Assembly: GCF_030247195.1 (NCBI RefSeq)
Contig: NC_080671.1
Location: 65,967,412 to 66,031,411 of the forward strand
DNA: 64,000 bases
Direction of reading: 5' to 3'
Origin: Topomyia yanbarensis
Lineage: Eukaryota > Arthropoda > Insecta > Diptera > Culicidae
Position numbers and translations under genes: made by a program. The notes beneath the pieces are model-generated. The model was given only the letters and a program-made list of their open reading frames with translations, made no database searches and had not been told where the DNA came from. Below are positions 58,485 to 64,000 of this stretch, piece by piece. Position 1 is the first letter of the stretch. Every line of letters starts with the position of its first letter.

Positions 58485-58594
58485 ATGGCAGATACGGGCA
58501 GCGAGTCTGAAGTTCGCCGCGGCAACGATTATGTTCGCGTCTATAAGGGATCGCTGAACGACGTTGTCTCATCTGCATCCCATCGCCGGAGCAG
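58485..58594 (+). CDS. Candidate host first coding exon
   Basis: ATG at 58485 in a good insect start context (CAACATGG) opens 36 codons plus 2 nt: MADTGSESEVRRGNDYVRVY, then KGSLNDVVSSASHRRS. It stops at GGAGCAG|GTACCT, a donor-like site, phase 2. The composition is acidic then basic and polar, with higher GC than the surroundings and no repeat partner, unlike the chance ORFs elsewhere. If unspliced, the frame runs to a stop at about 58662 (60 aa from this ATG). I do not recognise the protein. Alternatives: a 5' exon of a large-intron gene, or a chance ORF. Confidence 0.4.
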
Positions 58595-60519
58595 GTACCT
58601 TTCAAGCACCACACCCCTCCGCCGCTCGTCAACCCGAAACAGCAGGGATATTGCGGGGCATTAAATTAATCGAAACGGTGCGCCTCTGCGTCGGTTGATT
58701 TGTTGTTCGTAAGGTGACTAGAGCGTGAGTCGTGCGGCGGGGCGAGGTGCGGCGCACTTAAAGCGAGAGGAATATGAAAACAGTGGAATCTGCTTGATTA
58801 TAATTGCAGCTTTATTATTGAAACATTTCAATTTAACCTGTTTGAGCCGATCGGGAATGGTTGCGGTACCTATGCTGACCAGTGGAATGACGATTGGCAT
58901 GCCACTGAGGGAGGGTCCGTTTAGCACCGCTTCTGCTGCGGATTTATTCCAGAAAGTGGCGAAGGATTTTCCTATAACGCATTAAGTTGCAGCACGTCGC
59001 TTAATTTGTATTAATTTTGGCGATGGTTCGATGCGGAATTTCTTTTTAAAAAATTGCCAAACCGTATATCCACCTTAATTTAGCAATTATAATATAATGA
59101 GATAGAATATAGATTTAGCTCATCATACTTTCATTCTTTTAAAAATATCAAAAATCGGTTTATGTTTTGATCGTACATGGTCCTCCATAATCGACACTCT
59201 ACAGTGTAATCCGCAAAGTGGGGCACCGCTAGCATGATCAAACTATTCCGCGTCGAGCGGTTGCCGATTACTGAAGACGGACGCGAGCATTTGGCTGACT
59301 CCGTTACGGGGTGTTCGCCGCAGCGGTGTTATTCGTGGCCATCCGGAAATAGTAATTTCTGTCTGTCGCACTTTAATCGCTGTCAATATTGATGCAGTTC
59401 GAATCACATTTCCATGCCGCAGAAAAGCTTGTATCTCAAGAACCGACCGTCCGTGTTAATGAGATTGCAAAAGCTGTGCGCGCGGGATCTTTTTTAGAAA
59501 TTAGTTGGATTATAGTTTAATTTTTTTATTCTACTGAGGAAAAGCGCAAAGCCCATGCTGATTGCGATAGCAACTTTATTTCCTTTTATTGGTGTCTATA
59601 TTGGGGCTGTGGGATTATCTTCAACCGCTTACCGCTTGGACTGGACGGTGTGCGAAATCGCGCTTCTTGTTTTGCACTTTGTGGTTTCGAGTAAAATCAT
59701 CTGCACTAAAACATGATGTCATAAAGCAACAAATTTGCAAATACATTGCATTGATGTGGTGGCATGGCGAACGACGTTGCATAAAAAACGGCAGCCCAGC
59801 TAATATTTGATTGCGACGTCTTAATTTGTTTTTATGGGTCTCACATTCACGCGTCGGGACCGGTAGGATTATGATTGCCGCGCACTTCTGTTCGCGATTG
59901 GGGGCAGTAAAATGCATAGCCACTGTGATGTTTAATTAATTTGTACACAAAATTAGTTAAAGCCTATGGTGTAGATTGTGGTTTCTTCTAAAAAGAAGTA
60001 GTACCCCATGGTGTGATCGTTTGCCAATATTTATTGTATATTTAGGAGAAGTAGAAATAGAACCAAATGAAAAATAAACTAAATTTCACAAGATTCTGGC
60101 TCAAATAAATAGCAGCTGCTAAAAAAGATTCGCATGTTTTGATCATGACAATGCAATTCATCACTATTATACTATCTTGTGACAAGCCTAATTCTGAAAA
60201 TTCAGTATCAGGTTTCAACGTGGTGAAACACTGAATCCATACCCGGTTGTACATCAATTCAATTCAATTTCCGCTCCAGATTAGTTAGAAACCTCCGCCC
60301 TGACAAATTCTTCTTCTCAAGGCTGTTCAGCTTGTTCATGTGATTCGTGTTTTCGTCCAACCTAACTTCTTCTACGGATGAAAACGGATCAATGGTTTCG
60401 CATGATACTTCTTGTCAAAATTTTAATCGTATGCAGAGTACATCTAAAATGAGCAAAATCTATAAAAATACATTAAGCTCCTCTTAGTTTGTTATGCTAG
60501 GCACTGAAACAAGTTGGAA
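58595..60519. other. Unique sequence, GC-richer to ~59.5 kb
   Basis: 58.68-58.98 and 59.2-59.5 kb have raised GC and no repeat partner; candidate intronic regulatory DNA if 58485-58594 is an exon. 59.5-60.5 kb is AT-rich with ORFs up to 100 aa, none recognised. Confidence 0.35.
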
Positions 60520-61370
60520 TGATAGCATAAAAAGTGAGGAAATTTTTGGCAGTGGTTTAAACGTATTCAGAGACGATCGAAATATTCAAGAATCTTCAAA
60601 AGAAGTCTGGTGGAGGAGTTCTTATAGGTGTTTCGGCTCAATTTAATTCTGAAATTCTTCCCACAGTAAAGTTAACGGAAATTGAACATGTATGGGTAAA
60701 GTCGACTATTTCAGGTGCAATGCATTTTTTTTGCCCCTGTATATTTTCCAACAGAGCATGTTAAAATAACATCGTACGAAGCCTTTCTCAAAATTGCTGA
60801 CCAAATTTTATTTGAACTTCCATCCGAGGTTAAAGTTTACATTTACAGAAACTTTAACCAGCGCAATGCTGATTTTATTCCGGATTCTGAATATGAAAAT
60901 ATTTTAATTCCAGTCGTAGGAGAAAACGAAACGAAACGAATTGCATTTCATTTTTGACAAAACTGAGAGCAAAGGATTAAATCAGATAAACCAGGTAAAA
61001 ATCAACAGAATTGCTATCTTGACCTTTTATTTACAAACGTCCAGGAAGATTTCTTTGCATCTTAATATTTAGCTCCTTTGTGGAAAAATGAAGCCTTTCA
61101 TACTGCTATTGAATTTTCTATGTTGATCCATAAAAATCAAGAACCCAACGATTATGACTTTAAGGAAGTCTTTCAATACCATAAAGCCAACTATGACAAT
61201 ATCAGACGGAAGTTAGGTAATTTCGACTGGCAAAATACTCTGAAGAATGGATTGACGCCATAGACGTTTTTTACAAAATAATTTTCGAAACTATTCATGA
61301 AGAGGTGGCCATTAAGAAAAAAAGACGACACGGTAACTCGAAGCATCCTATTTGGTACAGCCCAATTTTG
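60520..61370 (+). pseudogene. Jockey/CR1-type non-LTR retrotransposon endonuclease fragment
   Basis: The reading begins FRDDRNIQESSKKSGGGVLI (about 60563 on), then LTEIEHVWVKS, a frame change, FLKIADQILFELPSEVKVYI (60786 on), another break, and about 60980-61060 a degenerate NQQNCYLDLLFTN segment. 61078-61370 reads APLWKNEAFHTAIEF, FQYHKANYDNIRRKLGNFDW and, after a break, DVFYKIIFETIHEEVAIKKK. This order (endonuclease, then the Y/W-rich linker before RT) is typical of mosquito Jockey/CR1-like elements. There are several frameshifts. RT is absent. Confidence 0.7.
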
Positions 61371-61440
61371 TGCAATTTTTACGTTGCGTAGTTTATGAAT
61401 GATCCCCTGCCAGATACAAGTTTGAAAGGACACACCATTT

Positions 61441-61600
61441 TCTTCCGTCCAGTGCGCCATTTAAAATCTTTGTTCATCGGACGCCTCGAAACAGCCAACC
61501 AGGGCTTTAGTAGATCCACGCATCACAAACTCAAATCGGTGACGACACGGTCGATCTCAACTTTGTGAGCGGGCATGTAGACGCGGTAGTCCTTCATAAA
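61441..61600 (-). pseudogene. Non-LTR ORF1 fragment, minus strand
   Basis: Minus-strand reading DYRVYMPAHKVEIDRVVTDL, then CVDLLKPW, is the same ORF1 segment as at 14498 and 16109. Its upstream side is cut by the inverted-repeat element starting near 61602. Confidence 0.65.
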
Positions 61601-61601
61601 A

Positions 61602-63116
61602 GGCTTCATAAACCACGTAGACTGAAATTTGAGAATTTTTAACCCCCCCTCCCCCCTAGTAGACCTTAGTAGACTTTTACCAACCCCCCCCCCCCACGTC
61701 AAAAGTCTACGCAGACTTTTAATTTTTTTTATTCGCAGGAAATGTGAATTTAGCAAGAAGCACATTATAATTTTCATTTAAAAATTAGCGTTCAGATTTA
61801 TTTCAAGCTTTTTGAATATTAAAGAAAGGTTTCTCACATTGGTTTTTTTTCTATGAATGATCAAATCAATTAATACCGATTCAAGGTGCTTTCCAACGTT
61901 TGTGTAGCGGAATACTTCTTTTCAAGGTTAGTCACTCAAATATATGTAAAAAGATATATTGCTATAACTAGCTTAAATTTTGGCCGAAGTGCGACCTACA
62001 CTAACAATGCAGAATTGCTAAACACTTTTTGAACCTTACTGGTGCATTCAAAATTGTTAAATTATAAGAAACAATTACAAATTAATACTGTCAATGTGTA
62101 CTATCATCTAGACTAAAATAATAAAACAAACATGCACACAAATTTCAACATTTCTAAGATAATAAGATACTCTCAATTTCCTTATTTGATTAAGGGAACG
62201 AAGCTATTGAAATCTTCCCAAAAATATTTATATTTCTTATGTAATTATTAGCCGTATCACCTTAGAGTATTATCGCAAAGTATCAAAGTTTAACTCCGAA
62301 TATTTTCGAAGATATATATAGTAGAGCCGGTTTGCACGGAGTTGCATAGGGTCAAGGCGTAAAATTTAACGGGTGTTTAAAGATTTTGAAATCAGTGTAA
62401 ATGATTGCAAGAGAAACTACTTTAACCACCGGAATTAATAAATAAAAAATAAAAAAATTAATTTAATAATCAATTAATCTTATTGTTAAAAATCGGGTGT
62501 TTTGTTGTTACAATGCTTAACTTTGACCATTTTTTAACTTTTTATGGTTCATGCATTTAACCCTCCGGAAGACGCGCGTATGGCCCACTGAACGAGCAGC
62601 TGCTGGTGTCCTAAGACGATTTCGCTAGATTTTCAGAGCAGCGTGCACTCAGTGCACTAGCGCGACTGCCGGATGGTTAATGATCCATGCATGTCTGCTA
62701 ACTAGGGGTGTCTCAGATGATTTCACAGTCAAAATCTTCCGTCGAGAGGAATTTTGGGCGAATTGTCATTTTGTATTATTCCTAGATCAAAACTATATCA
62801 AAATATACGCAAGAAACAACAACGTGTGAGGTTGTCCAAAAAAATCGTGGGTTCTGGGTTGAGTTATCGCTTAACGAGTAGTTACCTCAATAGTGTACTA
62901 ACTTTGTAGTTTCTGCATAAATACTGAATAGACCGATATTTTGAATACAATTCTCTTTAAATCCCACTCATAATTAGTAATGCGAGAATGACAAAAAATA
63001 AAAGTCAACTTAGACTTTTTCAAAGACCCCCCCCCCTCCCCCCTCGTAGACAAACGTAGACTTTTACCAGACCCCCCCGTCCCTCCTATGAGTCTACGTG
63101 GTTTATGAACGGCCCC
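61602..63116. mobile_element. Inverted-tip, C-rich DNA element, ~1.5 kb
   Basis: Tips TTCATAAACCACGTAGACT (61605-61623) and its perfect inverse (63091-63109). Inside each end lie C-runs and TAGAC words: the left has AGTAGACTTTTACCA plus C-runs, and the right has CGTAGACTTTTACCAGA plus C-runs in the same orientation. The inner ~60-bp blocks are therefore direct repeats although the tips are inverted. The interior is AT-rich with no transposase and contains a MITE at 62561. The left end lacks part of the GGGGCCG outer tip. Confidence 0.7.
62561..62676. mobile_element. TTAA-flanked MITE family D, copy 2, 116 bp
   Basis: TTAA at 62557-62560 and 62677-62680 flank tips CCCTCCGGAAG and (reverse) CCATCCGGCAG. 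Same length as 43227-43342. Perfect TTAA on both sides supports piggyBac-type insertion. No coding capacity. Confidence 0.85.
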
Positions 63117-64000
63117 TAATGTAATTTACTTGCTTTAAACAAAATATCACGATTCAGTGCTTATCTAGACTAACTTATGAGAAATCTGTTACTGCCGAAT
63201 ATTTCTGCGTCAATTCTTGCGAAATTATTAGAATATTCAGCAGATTATCTTCGATCCGACAGACCGAGTTTAACGTGAATGATTTGAGTCAAGATTTCGG
63301 AGCCTTTAATGACGAATTTTGTTCGAGATCTGGTGTAATCTTGGGAAAAATGTCTTTCGAAGGAATGAAAATTTTGTGGTTGAAATTAGACTTAAGTTAG
63401 GAAATGCATTTTTTGTATATGTTGTAGATATGCATAAAACGTCGAGATCGTGTGTCGATTCAGGAAAATAAATAATTTTCTTTTTTTTTCAATAGCTCAG
63501 TTTAAAATTAAAAATAAAAACTTTTTGAACAACAAAAATCCAATATATGATACAAGACCCGACGTTTCGTTCATTTGCAAGAAATTTTGCATTAAAAATT
63601 AAATTAAATTAAATTTTAAAAAACTTAAAATTAAAATTTAAAAATAAAAAACGTCCTTTCTAAATACAAGTCTCAAATCACCTTCAAAAAATTTCCTAGT
63701 CCCATAATTGCTATCTTATAATTTTTTTTCGAGGTGATACTAGATCTTTAAATTTCATGACATTTTATAACATTTAGTTTCAAAAATACGGATTCGATTT
63801 TTGAATATTGAAATGCTCCTTGGTATTTTTTCATTTGTAAATTTTGTTGCACCTTGACCGTTTTGCACCCCCTTATCTTGTCTGATTGAGTTAAAAGTTC
63901 ACATAAAGACTTTTTTCGAGGTTCTAATGCTTTTTAGGTAGAATTGCTTTAAAATTGTTACTTTTTTATACATGCTATTAGTATCCTAATTGACAGTCTC
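63117..64000. other. Non-coding AT-rich stretch
   Basis: Nothing recognised; 63590-63650 is a (TTAAA)n-like low-complexity tract. Confidence 0.4.

Overview
This window is non-coding-dominated animal DNA, most probably from a culicine mosquito genome (Aedes-like). That is an inference from its make-up: AT-rich sequence, no operons, no long host ORF, several tRNA-derived SINE copies, fragments of RTE-, R1/LOA- and Jockey/CR1-type non-LTR retrotransposons, and many short inverted-repeat (MITE-like) DNA elements nested in one another. Nothing looks bacterial or viral. No transposase, reverse transcriptase or host gene is intact. Almost every short ORF has chance length, or is a piece of a decayed element.

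Layout. 1-1085 is a tandem array of a ~0.5 kb unit with (CA)n tracts. 1.48-4 kb holds a small inverted repeat, one copy of a dispersed repeat (its inverted partner is at 53.7 kb) and a TA-flanked inverted-repeat element (2771-3961). 6.5-11.1 kb is a pile of three decayed non-LTR pieces, with a 161-bp MITE inserted in the RTE reverse transcriptase. 11.1-24 kb is mostly unique sequence with a SINE, three further non-LTR fragments, a minisatellite and a hAT-like terminus. 24.7-38.6 kb holds two elements with clear 8-bp target duplications (hAT-like), a 64-bp-arm foldback, a long A-rich simple-sequence tract, a 173-bp tandem repeat, a TTAA-flanked MITE family (one copy split by a SINE) and a second TA-flanked element. 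40.7-42.5 kb is a giant foldback with ~0.77 kb arms. 42.7-50.7 kb holds a 112-bp degenerate tandem repeat, a TTAA MITE and a 2,031-bp direct repeat whose two copies read as identical. Those copies are separated by 3.25 kb that contains further MITEs and a third TA-flanked element. 52.3-57.2 kb carries another TA-flanked element, a minus-strand SINE and the split 3' end of an R1/LOA-type element with a repetitive 3' UTR. 60.5-63.1 kb has a Jockey/CR1-type endonuclease fragment, an ORF1 fragment and a C-rich inverted-repeat element.

Host content. The window reads like a large intron or intergenic region. The best host coding candidate is a short exon-like ORF at 58485-58594 (+) with a good start context and a splice-donor-like end. 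A weaker one is at 51464-51534 (-). Both are speculative. Stretches of moderate GC and apparently unique sequence near 4-6, 12.5-13.5, 20-21.5, 36.2-37.1, 51-51.7 and 58.4-59.5 kb are the places to look for conserved regulatory DNA.

Most interesting structure: three unrelated-looking TA-flanked elements (2771, 37210 and 47533) share one design. Each has a G-rich tip and a ~15-nt motif reiterated in inverted orientation at both ends, with a different motif in each element. Next come the identical 2-kb direct repeat and the 1.87-kb foldback.
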